Assembly (NCBI GenBank): GCA_008016945.1
Contig: SSGN01000013.1
Span: 1-37,269, forward strand
Reading direction: 5' to 3'
DNA: 37,269 nt
Source of the DNA: Flavobacteriales bacterium
Lineage (GTDB): Bacteria; Bacteroidota; Bacteroidia; Flavobacteriales; PHOS-HE28
The position numbers and the translations under genes were made by a program. Of the stretch, positions 1-8,736 are shown piece by piece; within the stretch, counting starts at the first letter, position 1, and each line of letters begins with the position of its first letter. The notes beneath the pieces are model-generated. The model ran no database searches and was not told the DNA's origin. It was given only the letters and a program-made list of their open reading frames with translations.

Positions 1-2
1 AC

Positions 3-872
3 GCCCGCGACGCCGTGGCCCGCAAGTTCAATGTGGTGAACGTGTGGGAGGAGGATGTGGCCATCGAATTCGGCAAACCTTCGGGCCAGCTCGCGAGCTA
101 CGCCATCAAAAGCCTCGAAGCGGCCGCACAAGACCTCTCCAGCGCCAAGATCGACGTGCTGGTGACGGCCCCGATCGATAAGCACGCCATGCAACAGGCG
201 GGCTTCGCATACCCCGGCCACACCGAATACCTGCAACACCTCGCGGGCGGCGATGGCGAAGTGCTCATGCTGCTGGTCGGCGAAGGCCTGCGCGTGGGCA
301 CGGTCACCGGTCACATCCCGATCAAGGACGTTGCGAGCGCGATCACCACGGACCGGATCATCGCCAAAGCCCGGCTGCTGCATCAGAGCCTGCTGCGCGA
401 CTTCGGCATCGTATCGCCGCGCATCGCCATCCTCGGCCTCAACCCGCACGCCGGTGATGGAGGCGCCCTCGGCAGCGAGGACAAGGAGCGCATCGCACCC
501 GCCGTACGCCGCTTGAACGACGAGGGCATCACCGCCATGGGACCTTATGCCGCCGACGGCTTCTTCGGCAATGGCAGTTACAAACACTTCGATGGCGTGC
601 TGGCCATGTACCACGATCAGGGCCTGGCCCCTTTCAAGGCACTCAGCTTCGGCCATGGCGTCAACTTCACGGCCGGCCTGCCCATCGTGCGCACCAGCCC
701 CGACCACGGCACCGGCCTGGACATCGCCGGGCAGGGCGTGGCCAGCGAAGGCAGCTTCCGCGCGGCGGTGTGGATGGCCTGCGACATCCACCGGAATCGG
801 GAGGTGTACAAGACCATCGGAACCGATCCGTTGCAGCCGCAGAAGCGGGAGAAGGAAAGGAAGGAGGGGTAG
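3..872 (+). CDS. pdxA: 4-hydroxythreonine-4-phosphate dehydrogenase PdxA, 5' end outside window
   Basis: NAD-dependent oxidation of 4-phosphohydroxy-L-threonine in the deoxyxylulose-5-phosphate-dependent route to pyridoxal phosphate; cytosolic. The open frame runs in from the left edge, so the GTG at base 15 is internal and the true start is upstream. About 289 residues are visible against roughly 330-350 for the family. Family signatures seen: VTAPIDKHA, PGHTEYL with a metal-ligand His, GLNPHAGDGG, and YHDQGLAPFKAL with the second conserved His. The last 15 or so residues are a charged Lys/Glu/Arg tail beyond the usual fold. The stop lies one base from the stop of the convergent secreted-protein gene. 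No terminator hairpin was seen between them. Confidence 0.95.
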   Translation, partial: ARDAVARKFNVVNVWEEDVAIEFGKPSGQLASYAIKSLEAAAQDLSSAKIDVLVTAPIDKHAMQQAGFAYPGHTEYLQHLAGGDGEVLMLLVGEGLRVGTVTGHIPIKDVASAITTDRIIAKARLLHQSLLRDFGIVSPRIAILGLNPHAGDGGALGSEDKERIAPAVRRLNDEGITAMGPYAADGFFGNGSYKHFDGVLAMYHDQGLAPFKALSFGHGVNFTAGLPIVRTSPDHGTGLDIAGQGVASEGSFRAAVWMACDIHRNREVYKTIGTDPLQPQKREKERKEG

Positions 873-873
873 G

Positions 874-1839
874 TCAGAAAATAGCCACCCGGGTACTGTA
901 CTGTTTCCCAGCTGCGACTGCCTGAATGATATAGAACCCAGCGGAAAGACCACTTACGTCTATCTGAACTGAACCAAGGCGACCAGGATGCGAGGTAACC
1001 ATTCGACCAGCCATGTCGAGTAGAACTACCCGGTTCCAGTTCGTCTTCGGCAGACCGATGATCGACAATGACCTTGAACCCGGATCGTAAGTGGTTCTCA
1101 AGGTCATTTCTTCATACTCCTCGACAGCAACCACACACGGTCGTAACTCCAGCGCATCGATGTAATACATCGCCCGTTGCGCAGGAAATGTGGTCGGGCC
1201 GAAGTACATGGTGTCCGGGTCCAGCATACCTACGAAGTTCCCGATGGTCAAGTACGATTCACCACCGGCCGCAACAAAGGAGCCCGAAAGCAATGACCAG
1301 GAGGAGGTATCCGCATCCGTGGTGTTCAGTACCACCTGTGCATCGTGTACCCAAACAAGCGTATCCACTCCATTGCACGAATTGGGCAACTCTTCGGTGA
1401 AAATGACATGGAGATAGGAAGTACGGTAGGCTGATTGATCGGCAAGCGAAACATGCAAGCTGAAACAGTATTCGGTACCGCCATCCAGCGGCACCAGGAG
1501 CGGGCCGGTCAAATAGTAGGACGGCGGAAATGTTGAATACCGGTCATAGGTGTACATCGCCACATATCCCAGACCATCCACTGGCTCCTGATATCCTATC
1601 AAATTAGCCGGGGTACCATGGGTGGGGAATCCAAGAGCTGCACTACACGCATGCGCAAACGAAACATTCTCCGAACAAACAGGATGGGTCCAGGCTTGTA
1701 AGCTCGAAAACGTAGCAGGCCCTCCCACGCACGGCACTTCCAGTTCCTCGAAGCCGGGGTTCAAGATCAGGTTCTGGCCATGAGCTAAATGTGCTGACAA
1801 GCTCAGACCAAAAGCAAGCGGAAGGCACTTCCACCACAT
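874..1839 (-). CDS. Secreted protein with T9SS C-terminal sorting domain
   Basis: The 321-residue product starts MWWKCLPLAFGLSLSAHLAHGQ, a good Sec signal peptide ending near Gln22. An upstream in-frame ATG at 1875 would add 12 charged residues and overlap the preceding gene, so the ATG at 1839 is preferred. After the signal comes NLILNPGFEE, a common beginning of carbohydrate-binding or discoidin-like beta modules in Bacteroidota. The last 80 or so residues look like a Por/T9SS sorting domain: VVLLDMAGRMV, then LSAGFYIIQ, then a short basic end. The protein is inferred to cross the outer membrane by T9SS; no catalytic motif was recognised. It follows the 1857-2309 gene by 17 bases and is probably co-transcribed with it. 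Confidence 0.75.
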   Translation of the reverse strand: MWWKCLPLAFGLSLSAHLAHGQNLILNPGFEELEVPCVGGPATFSSLQAWTHPVCSENVSFAHACSAALGFPTHGTPANLIGYQEPVDGLGYVAMYTYDRYSTFPPSYYLTGPLLVPLDGGTEYCFSLHVSLADQSAYRTSYLHVIFTEELPNSCNGVDTLVWVHDAQVVLNTTDADTSSWSLLSGSFVAAGGESYLTIGNFVGMLDPDTMYFGPTTFPAQRAMYYIDALELRPCVVAVEEYEEMTLRTTYDPGSRSLSIIGLPKTNWNRVVLLDMAGRMVTSHPGRLGSVQIDVSGLSAGFYIIQAVAAGKQYSTRVAIF

Positions 1840-1856
1840 CCGGGGCTCCCTACTTG

Positions 1857-2309
1857 TCAATGCTGCACGACACATGAGGAGATGATGGATTCAGATCCGC
1901 TCGAGAAACGGATGTAGTAAGCACCATTCGGTATATCACCCACCTCGATAGAAGCTCGCGTGCCAGCGACGTTCTGTGAGAACAGAACCGCCCCCAGCGC
2001 ATTCACCAGGCTCAATGTTCCTGATGGGGCGTCTCCTGGCAGAACAACATTGAATCGGTCCGACGAAGGATTCGGCGCAACCTCCATGTGGATGGCCGCC
2101 AGGACATTCCGGTTCTTGTAGGCCCACCCTTCAGGCTCGTTCTCCAAGTCGCCTGGTATCCAGCAGTGCCAGTCCCGCTGGGTCCGATCACCCGAAGCAT
2201 TGTAAAGATAGCGAACACGGCAATGCTCCTGGGCGGAGGCACCACAGGAAACAGCGATCACGAGTACAGCGGTGCAACAACGCAGCAAATACGAACCGTT
2301 CCTTGCCAT
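1857..2309 (-). CDS. Small secreted protein with one YD-like motif and a T9SS sorting domain
   Basis: The product has 150 residues. The ATG at 2309 gives a clean signal peptide (MARNGSYLLRCCTAVLVIAV, ending in GASAQ); an upstream ATG at 2345 lies beyond the -7 box and is less likely. The mature part carries RVRYLYNASGDRTQRDW, which resembles a single RHS/YD repeat. Next comes VAPNPSSDRFNVVLPG, the usual opening of a T9SS sorting domain, then IPNGAYYIRFSSG near the end. Small proteins of this layout, with a signal, one YD-like unit and a sorting domain, occur in Bacteroidota near RHS genes; this is from memory of the family, not a search. It is transcribed divergently from the RHS gene. Its function is unknown. 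Confidence 0.7.
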   Translation of the reverse strand: MARNGSYLLRCCTAVLVIAVSCGASAQEHCRVRYLYNASGDRTQRDWHCWIPGDLENEPEGWAYKNRNVLAAIHMEVAPNPSSDRFNVVLPGDAPSGTLSLVNALGAVLFSQNVAGTRASIEVGDIPNGAYYIRFSSGSESIISSCVVQH

Positions 2310-2331
2310 AGGGATATTGGTGTAGAGACCA

Positions 2332-2340
2332 CCGAAAGTA
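2332..2340 (-). promoter_or_regulatory. Putative Bacteroidota -7 box for the 2309/1839 minus-strand unit
   Basis: Reading the minus strand, TACTTTCGG lies 22 bases before the ATG at 2309. It matches the Bacteroidota TAnnTTTG -7 box with one T-to-C change, and a TTCG lies 21 bases further upstream where the -33 element is expected. No other candidate lies in this divergent gap. Confidence 0.45.
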
Positions 2341-2405
2341 AACAAATCCGCTCATCTGCCACGAATGCCGCCATTGCCACCCCGGAAAGATCGATACGCC
2401 CGGAA

Positions 2406-2437
2406 TTTGGACCATTGCCGTCAAAGTGATAACTCTG
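2406..2437 (+). promoter_or_regulatory. Putative promoter of the RHS gene
   Basis: TTTG (2406-2409) and TAACTCTG (2430-2437) are separated by 20 bases and end 23 bases before the ATG at 2461. This fits the Bacteroidota -33/-7 arrangement with one mismatch in the -7 box, and it supports 2461 over the in-frame ATG at 2365, which lies upstream of the promoter. Confidence 0.45.
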
Positions 2438-2460
2438 TGATCAACCTGATCCCGTATTCA

Positions 2461-5400
2461 ATGACCACCAACCACCTTCAAATACTCGGATCGCTCCTTG
2501 GTTTGTCCGTTAGCCTATTGAGCCCGGCACAATACGGCCCTGCGCACAGCACTGGTGAACTCCTTGGCAGGAATATTGACACAAGCAAAGAGGTCGGCAC
2601 GCTTAACGGGACAAGTGGCACCAGTGCAACTGGTGCGGCCACGTACACGATCCCTATCGAAGTATCTCCGGGAACCAACGGTGTACAACCCCTTATCGCA
2701 TTCTCCTACAATTCCCAGATGGGCAATGGGCTCATGGGTCAAGGATGGAACCTTACAGGGAGTTCCATGATCACTCGTACAGGCCAGAACAGGCATTTTG
2801 ATGGTGCGGTCCTGCCTGTGGATTATTCGGCCACCGATCGGTTCACACTCGATGGGCAGCGCCTGATCCTGACGAGCGGAACCTACGGGGAACCTGGCTC
2901 CACCTACGATACGCAGAACGCCACCTTTTCCAGGATCGAGCTGATCGCTCTTGCCGGTAACGACGAGCGTTTCTGGTATTTCAAGATGGTGACCAAGGAT
3001 GGCATGGTCCTCACCTATGGTTTGGATTGGAACAGCAAGATCCTATCCACCACCGGGGACAAGGTGTTGTCGTGGCGCCTACACCGCACGGCCGATCCTT
3101 ACGGCAACTACATGGACCATGTCTTCGCCCAGAACACCTCCTTGTCGAATTTCGAAAGCCCCCTCACCGAGATCCGCTACACCGGAAACGACCAGACCGG
3201 GTCCCCGACCTTCGCCAAGGTGGTATTCAATTATCAAGAGCGGACCGACCACCGGACGCAATACCTCGCGGGCACTGCCTTCCGCAGTACCAAGCTACTG
3301 CGCGATGTGGCGGTGTACAATGGAACGGACCTCGTGCGCAAGTACGAAATGACCTATTCGTGGCGTGACGAGCGGGGTTCGTACCTCAACGACATCACCC
3401 TGTTCGGGTCGGACGGCATCAGTTCCTTCAACGCCACGCGATTCGGTTACGGGCACCCCCCCGAACAACACTACTCCGAAACCACTTCGGTCCTTGCTCA
3501 GGCGCCACCCTTTGATATGTTCACTGGTGACTTTGATGGGAATGGCGTAAGTGATCTATTGATCGCTGAAGTAACTTATTCTCAAAATGTTCGCATGCAC
3601 AGCCGATTGAAGGTCTTCCTGAACGGTTCAACACAAGCAATACCCGACTGGACCTATGACATGCCCACGATGAGCATGGCCCGGCTGTACCATATGCGAT
3701 GGTCGGGGCCATCGCTCACGCACCCCTTCGGCAGAACAAGGGTTTCAGAGGCCTTCACGGAACAGCCTACCGCATTCGAGCATTCAGGCGCGGGTGCTTA
3801 TGACTTCAACGGCGATGGGCGAGATGATATCCTTATCACGACCATGCAGTACGATGATTGGGTCTCTGGGAACTTGGGGGGCTGGGAACAAAGTGGTGAT
3901 ATAGGAGCCTGGAAAGTCACATCATTTACTCTGCTGCAAAGCCAAGTGATAGCGGGGTCCACGACATTTTCGGCTCCGATGACCTTTCCCGCCCCGATAG
4001 GCCTGCCGTATGTCAAATCTCCCAGCAAATGCATGGAACTCGGGGATTTTGATGGGGACGGCAGGGTGGAAGCCGTCGTGGTCTTCAACGACATCAATAT
4101 CCCTAACAACTCGCGCACCTTTCTTTTCGGCCTTTCTGGTTGGCATGAACTCACGGTCGCTTCGACCCTGGACCGGATCGCCATGAGTACGATCGACCTG
4201 ATGCGAGCGGGCGATCTCAATGGCGATGGCCGGCACGAACTGATGGTATTCCGGGATCACGGGACCAAGAATTACCACGCGTTCAACATCAGCGATGATC
4301 ACCAACTTACACAGACGGCCACCGGTTGGTTCAACCACACGTACGCGCCAGATGATTTCCAACTATGGCCAGCTGACTTCAACGGTGATGGGATCACCGA
4401 TTACCTTGCCCGGATACCGAACGGTTGGAAGGTGCTGGTCGGACGCTCCAACCTCATTCCAGGCGAGGGGGCTTTCACCGAATCGGCACTAGATCTGGAT
4501 GTCCCTTTCGCCAGCTCACATCGGATCTTCGTCGCTGACCTCGATGGCAATGGCATGTCGGACATCCTGCACTACTATCCCTCCAACGGCTGGAAGATGC
4601 GTGCGCGCTATACGTACGGGATGACCGGCAACACCCCATTGTTCCATGCACCACCAGCGTTCGCCACGCAGAACACGAACAGTGAGCTCATCGTAGGCGA
4701 CCACAACGGTGACGGTAAGCAGGACATCATCGGATCCAATGACCAATCGTCCACGATAACCTATACCAGGTTCAATGCCGGAGCGCAGGAGCGCGTCTTG
4801 AGCCTTTGTTCCGACGGCTATTGCAACCGCGTGGAGTTCACCTATGCGACCCATAGGCGGGGTGCCTATCAATCACTGGAGTATCCGTTGATCGAACCCG
4901 GTTCGATCGGGCTCGTGGTCCAGAACCTGGTGCTTATGGCGAATGGTGTAGTGGGGTATTCACAGTCCTATTCGTTCACCAAAGCACGAAGCCACGTAGC
5001 GGGGCTTGGGTTCATCGGCTTCATGGAGACCTCCGCTACCAGCTACTCCGGCGAACTGATCCGCACATCGCGCAGCATAAGCGCCCCGCATTTCACTCCG
5101 CTTGACACGGACATCCGGGCCACACTGATCGGCCCAGGTACGGAGTTGTCCCACACCAGGCATACCTATGAACAAACACCGATCGGCCAAACCGGTTCCA
5201 TGGGCGTGTACACGAAGTTGATCGCCTCGCATACGGACGACCTGTTATCCGGCGCGGTCACCGATCTGGAGAACCAATGGGACGAGCATGGCAACATCAC
5301 GCAGACCTGGGAGCGGATCAATGACGACCTGCTTACTGTCCGAAGCGTATACCAGCATGGTATGTTCGGGCCTTTAGGCATACCGGACCGCGTGGTCCAT

Positions 5401-8400
5401 TCGCAGATCACCAGCACCCGGACTGGGCAGGACCCTGTGACCGTGCGTGTTCGCCACGACTACGATACGCGCGGGGGGCTTATTCAAAGCACCGAGCACC
5501 CAGGCGAGGATCTCGAGATAGTGACCCGGTTCGAACGGAATGCGCGAGGCGTGGTCATCCGGCGGACCACCTCAGCGCCCTCCCTATCCAATGGCGCCCG
5601 TCCCATCGACTATGAGCTTGATCAGAACAGCCGGTTCACACTTGTGAAGACCATTTGGTGGAACAAGAATGGGACCATGGTGCCCGTGATCGACAGGTAT
5701 GCGTACGACGAACGATGGGGTGCTGTGCTGCGACAGGTCGGGCCGGACGGGTTGACCACCTTAACGGCCTATGACGCATTCGGGAGACCGACGGAAACAC
5801 AGATCCCCCACGTGGCAGGCAGTCTCCGGCACGCCATCACCCACCAGCGAAGCTGGGTCCTGGACCCCTCGAACGGGCAGACGTACATGCTGGCCACACT
5901 AGAGCCTGGAACGGCGCGTTCTGAACAATACTACAATGCGACAGGGCAACTTGTTCGCGAACGTACCGAGATGGACCACTCCGGGGACTGGACAACCACC
6001 ACCAGGGTCTACAACGACAAAGGCTTACTGGTACAGGCTACGGAACCCCATCGCAGCACAGAAGACCACTTCACCATCCACTATGAATACGACGATCTTG
6101 ACCGGCCCGTACGGGAAGTGAACAGCTTCTTTGGCGAAACGACATACGTATATGACCACCCGGGAGCAGGCGATGTCGTTCGAACGGCCACCACCCCGGA
6201 CGGACAGGTAAGAACCACCCGGACAGATGCCACGGGCGTGGTGCGCGAGGCGGATGATGCCGGCGGAACACTGGACTACCACTATGACAGCCGCGGCTCC
6301 CAGATACGTGTGACGCTGAACAACGAGATCGTTGCCCTGATGGAATATGACCCGTATGGCAGGCAGACCAGCCTTTACGACCCGAACACGGGCATCACAC
6401 GTTACAAATACGACGCGTTCGGCCAGCTCACCTACCTCCGCGATGCCGGAGGCAACGAAACCACCAACGCATACGATAACCTTGGCCGCATCCTACGGCG
6501 TACGGAACCGGAGGGCGTAACGACCTGGAAGTACTACCACCAGGGCACCAAGGTGATGGATGCGCCGGTCTCGATCGAAGGCCCCGGCCATACGACCCTT
6601 TTCGAGTACAGTGATACCTACCTCAGGCTGACCCGCAAGACCGAAACGATCGATGGCGTGCCCTATACGTACAAGTACACCTACGACGACAACAACAGGG
6701 TGACCAGCTTGGGCTTCCCTTCCAGCCTGCAGTTGGACTATACCTATGGCGCCATCGGCCAACTCGACCACATCGCGCACAACGGTATCAGCCTATTCAG
6801 GACGGGCCAGCGCGATGGCGGCGGCCGATACACCAAGTATAAGCTCGGCTCGCTCCCAGCAACCACCAGATCATACGATCATGGGCTGCCCACCAGCATC
6901 GAGACGGAAGGGATAAGCCACCTGGAGTTGAAATGGGACCCGACTTCGGCCAACCTTCTGAGCCGATGGGACCGGGACCATGCGGTCCATGAAGCCTTCG
7001 AATACGACCATCTGAACCGCTTGCGCAGCAGCACGGTGAGCACCACCGACGAGCAGGGGCAGGTGGTTTCACCGGTCTCCCACCACAGCTTCGAGTACGA
7101 CGGCGACATCGGCCATACCAAGGGCAACCTCCTGGTCAAAAGCGACATCGGACAATTGAGTTACGTGGCGAACAAAGCGGCCAGCGCCCTCCACATCAGC
7201 TATCCCGTCCCGCCCGATCAGCCACCGTACGTGATCAACCTGGAAACGCAGACCATCTCCTACACCAGCCATCACAAGCCAAAGACCGTGTCGGAAACCG
7301 TGAACGGGGTGAGCCACGACCTCACTTACTTCTACGGCACCGATCATCAGCGCAGGACCAGCACACGCCGCGAGAACGGGCAAGTGAAGGAGGTCCGCAC
7401 CTACGTGGGTGCCTATGAGAAACAGGTGAGCGACGGGGTGACGCGTGAGCTCCATCACGTGTACGGGGGCGATGGCTTGTGCGCCATCCTTGTGCGGCAG
7501 GGCGGCAGCCTCCGGATCAACCTCGTGCTAAAGGACCACCTGGGCAGCATCACCAAGGTGGTCGAGGCCGCCGGTCCGTCCTGGTACGTGGTGGCCGAGC
7601 AGAACTTCGATGCCTGGGGCAGAAGGCGCAAGCCGACCACTTGGGAGCACGACGATGAACCCAACAGCCCTGCCTGGCTCTACCGAGGCTATACCGGCCA
7701 TGAGCATGTGGAACCCTTCCGCCTGATCAACATGAACGGCAGGATGTACGATCCGCTCAACGCGAGGATGTTGAGCGCGGACCCCGTGGTGGCCTCCAGT
7801 TCTTCCAGCCAAGCGTTCAACCGCTATAGCTACGCCTTCAATAATCCCTTGAAGTATACCGATCCGGATGGGAGGTTCCCCTTCTTGCTCGCACCATTGA
7901 CATTCCTCCTCGGCTCACTGTCTGAAAGCTTGTTGAACGGAGGAAGTCTCGAAGAAGGGTGGCAGGGCTATAATCGAGCCTCTGCAGGTCTTTCAAGCGT
8001 AACGAGTATTCCCTTGGCGCGTTGGCAGTCTGGCAATTTTAGTGGTCAGTTGAGGTTCGGCCTTGCGTTCGGTTCTTCAATGGGCGTCGGGCTTTCCAAT
8101 ACGGTCACATACACTAGTGGCCATTTCACCGCCTCCGTCGGTGGTAGTCTCTATGGCTTCGCGCATACCTACGGGCCGTGCGGCATGCGCTTCGAGGGCA
8201 CCGCAGGGGGCAGCATGGGGTGGAGCGATGGGAATGGCTTTGCCAATATCTACTCGTCCGCCTTCTTCAGCAAGGGCACGAGCCAACGCGTGGGCGGGGT
8301 GGCTGTGGGTGGGACCGGTTGGGCTTTGGGTACAGAAAACGACTTCCTGCCTGGAGGTGACGGGGGGGATAGGTATAGAACGGCAGGCGCTTATCTCAAG

Positions 8401-8736
8401 GTCGGTGAATTCTCTGCCCGATTGCGGTTGTTTACTGGTGATCCGCTAGAGCATGTGCCAAATTCGATTGAACAAGACGGAAGGGGCGAGGGCGGCTACT
8501 ACGGTCTTCCGAGCGCTAATCTCTACCGCGCTGGGGTCCTCTCTTTGGGTTATAGAGGTGTTGAATATGGCATAAACTCAGAAGGAGTCAGACACTTTTT
8601 CCAGAATCGATTGATCCACGACAACGTCCTGGATTGGTTCGGGGAACCATCGCCTTGGTTCCAAAGAATCCCAGATCAATTCCCAGCCGGCGGGCATTAC
8701 CAGATCGGCCCTTCAAGACCATTCACCCTATGGTAG
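2461..8736 (+). CDS. SpvB/VCBS/RHS-repeat polymorphic toxin protein
   Basis: The 2,091-residue secreted protein has a signal peptide (MTTNHLQILGSLLGLSVSLL, ending SPAQ). An SpvB-type N-terminal domain follows at about residues 45-340 (GTSATGAATYTIPIEVSPG, then FSYNSQMGNGLMGQGWNL). Residues 353-760 hold seven calcium-loop-like FG-GAP/VCBS motifs such as DFDGNGVSD, DFNGDGRDD and DLDGNGMSD. After a TcdB-middle-like stretch come YD repeats (about 1000-1690), then the RHS-associated core with KDHLGSITKV, RMYDPLNARMLSADPV and NNPLKYTDPDG, ending at residue 1804. The remaining 287 residues are a variable tip, the likely toxin, with GGDRYRTAGAYLKVGEFSAR and a C-terminal FTLW; from memory this resembles polymorphic toxin type 23. 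The RHS shell is expected to encapsulate the tip. The gene is more A/T-rich than its neighbours and has no T9SS domain. Confidence 0.9.
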   Translation: MTTNHLQILGSLLGLSVSLLSPAQYGPAHSTGELLGRNIDTSKEVGTLNGTSGTSATGAATYTIPIEVSPGTNGVQPLIAFSYNSQMGNGLMGQGWNLTGSSMITRTGQNRHFDGAVLPVDYSATDRFTLDGQRLILTSGTYGEPGSTYDTQNATFSRIELIALAGNDERFWYFKMVTKDGMVLTYGLDWNSKILSTTGDKVLSWRLHRTADPYGNYMDHVFAQNTSLSNFESPLTEIRYTGNDQTGSPTFAKVVFNYQERTDHRTQYLAGTAFRSTKLLRDVAVYNGTDLVRKYEMTYSWRDERGSYLNDITLFGSDGISSFNATRFGYGHPPEQHYSETTSVLAQAPPFDMFTGDFDGNGVSDLLIAEVTYSQNVRMHSRLKVFLNGSTQAIPDWTYDMPTMSMARLYHMRWSGPSLTHPFGRTRVSEAFTEQPTAFEHSGAGAYDFNGDGRDDILITTMQYDDWVSGNLGGWEQSGDIGAWKVTSFTLLQSQVIAGSTTFSAPMTFPAPIGLPYVKSPSKCMELGDFDGDGRVEAVVVFNDINIPNNSRTFLFGLSGWHELTVASTLDRIAMSTIDLMRAGDLNGDGRHELMVFRDHGTKNYHAFNISDDHQLTQTATGWFNHTYAPDDFQLWPADFNGDGITDYLARIPNGWKVLVGRSNLIPGEGAFTESALDLDVPFASSHRIFVADLDGNGMSDILHYYPSNGWKMRARYTYGMTGNTPLFHAPPAFATQNTNSELIVGDHNGDGKQDIIGSNDQSSTITYTRFNAGAQERVLSLCSDGYCNRVEFTYATHRRGAYQSLEYPLIEPGSIGLVVQNLVLMANGVVGYSQSYSFTKARSHVAGLGFIGFMETSATSYSGELIRTSRSISAPHFTPLDTDIRATLIGPGTELSHTRHTYEQTPIGQTGSMGVYTKLIASHTDDLLSGAVTDLENQWDEHGNITQTWERINDDLLTVRSVYQHGMFGPLGIPDRVVHSQITSTRTGQDPVTVRVRHDYDTRGGLIQSTEHPGEDLEIVTRFERNARGVVIRRTTSAPSLSNGARPIDYELDQNSRFTLVKTIWWNKNGTMVPVIDRYAYDERWGAVLRQVGPDGLTTLTAYDAFGRPTETQIPHVAGSLRHAITHQRSWVLDPSNGQTYMLATLEPGTARSEQYYNATGQLVRERTEMDHSGDWTTTTRVYNDKGLLVQATEPHRSTEDHFTIHYEYDDLDRPVREVNSFFGETTYVYDHPGAGDVVRTATTPDGQVRTTRTDATGVVREADDAGGTLDYHYDSRGSQIRVTLNNEIVALMEYDPYGRQTSLYDPNTGITRYKYDAFGQLTYLRDAGGNETTNAYDNLGRILRRTEPEGVTTWKYYHQGTKVMDAPVSIEGPGHTTLFEYSDTYLRLTRKTETIDGVPYTYKYTYDDNNRVTSLGFPSSLQLDYTYGAIGQLDHIAHNGISLFRTGQRDGGGRYTKYKLGSLPATTRSYDHGLPTSIETEGISHLELKWDPTSANLLSRWDRDHAVHEAFEYDHLNRLRSSTVSTTDEQGQVVSPVSHHSFEYDGDIGHTKGNLLVKSDIGQLSYVANKAASALHISYPVPPDQPPYVINLETQTISYTSHHKPKTVSETVNGVSHDLTYFYGTDHQRRTSTRRENGQVKEVRTYVGAYEKQVSDGVTRELHHVYGGDGLCAILVRQGGSLRINLVLKDHLGSITKVVEAAGPSWYVVAEQNFDAWGRRRKPTTWEHDDEPNSPAWLYRGYTGHEHVEPFRLINMNGRMYDPLNARMLSADPVVASSSSSQAFNRYSYAFNNPLKYTDPDGRFPFLLAPLTFLLGSLSESLLNGGSLEEGWQGYNRASAGLSSVTSIPLARWQSGNFSGQLRFGLAFGSSMGVGLSNTVTYTSGHFTASVGGSLYGFAHTYGPCGMRFEGTAGGSMGWSDGNGFANIYSSAFFSKGTSQRVGGVAVGGTGWALGTENDFLPGGDGGDRYRTAGAYLKVGEFSARLRLFTGDPLEHVPNSIEQDGRGEGGYYGLPSANLYRAGVLSLGYRGVEYGINSEGVRHFFQNRLIHDNVLDWFGEPSPWFQRIPDQFPAGGHYQIGPSRPFTLW

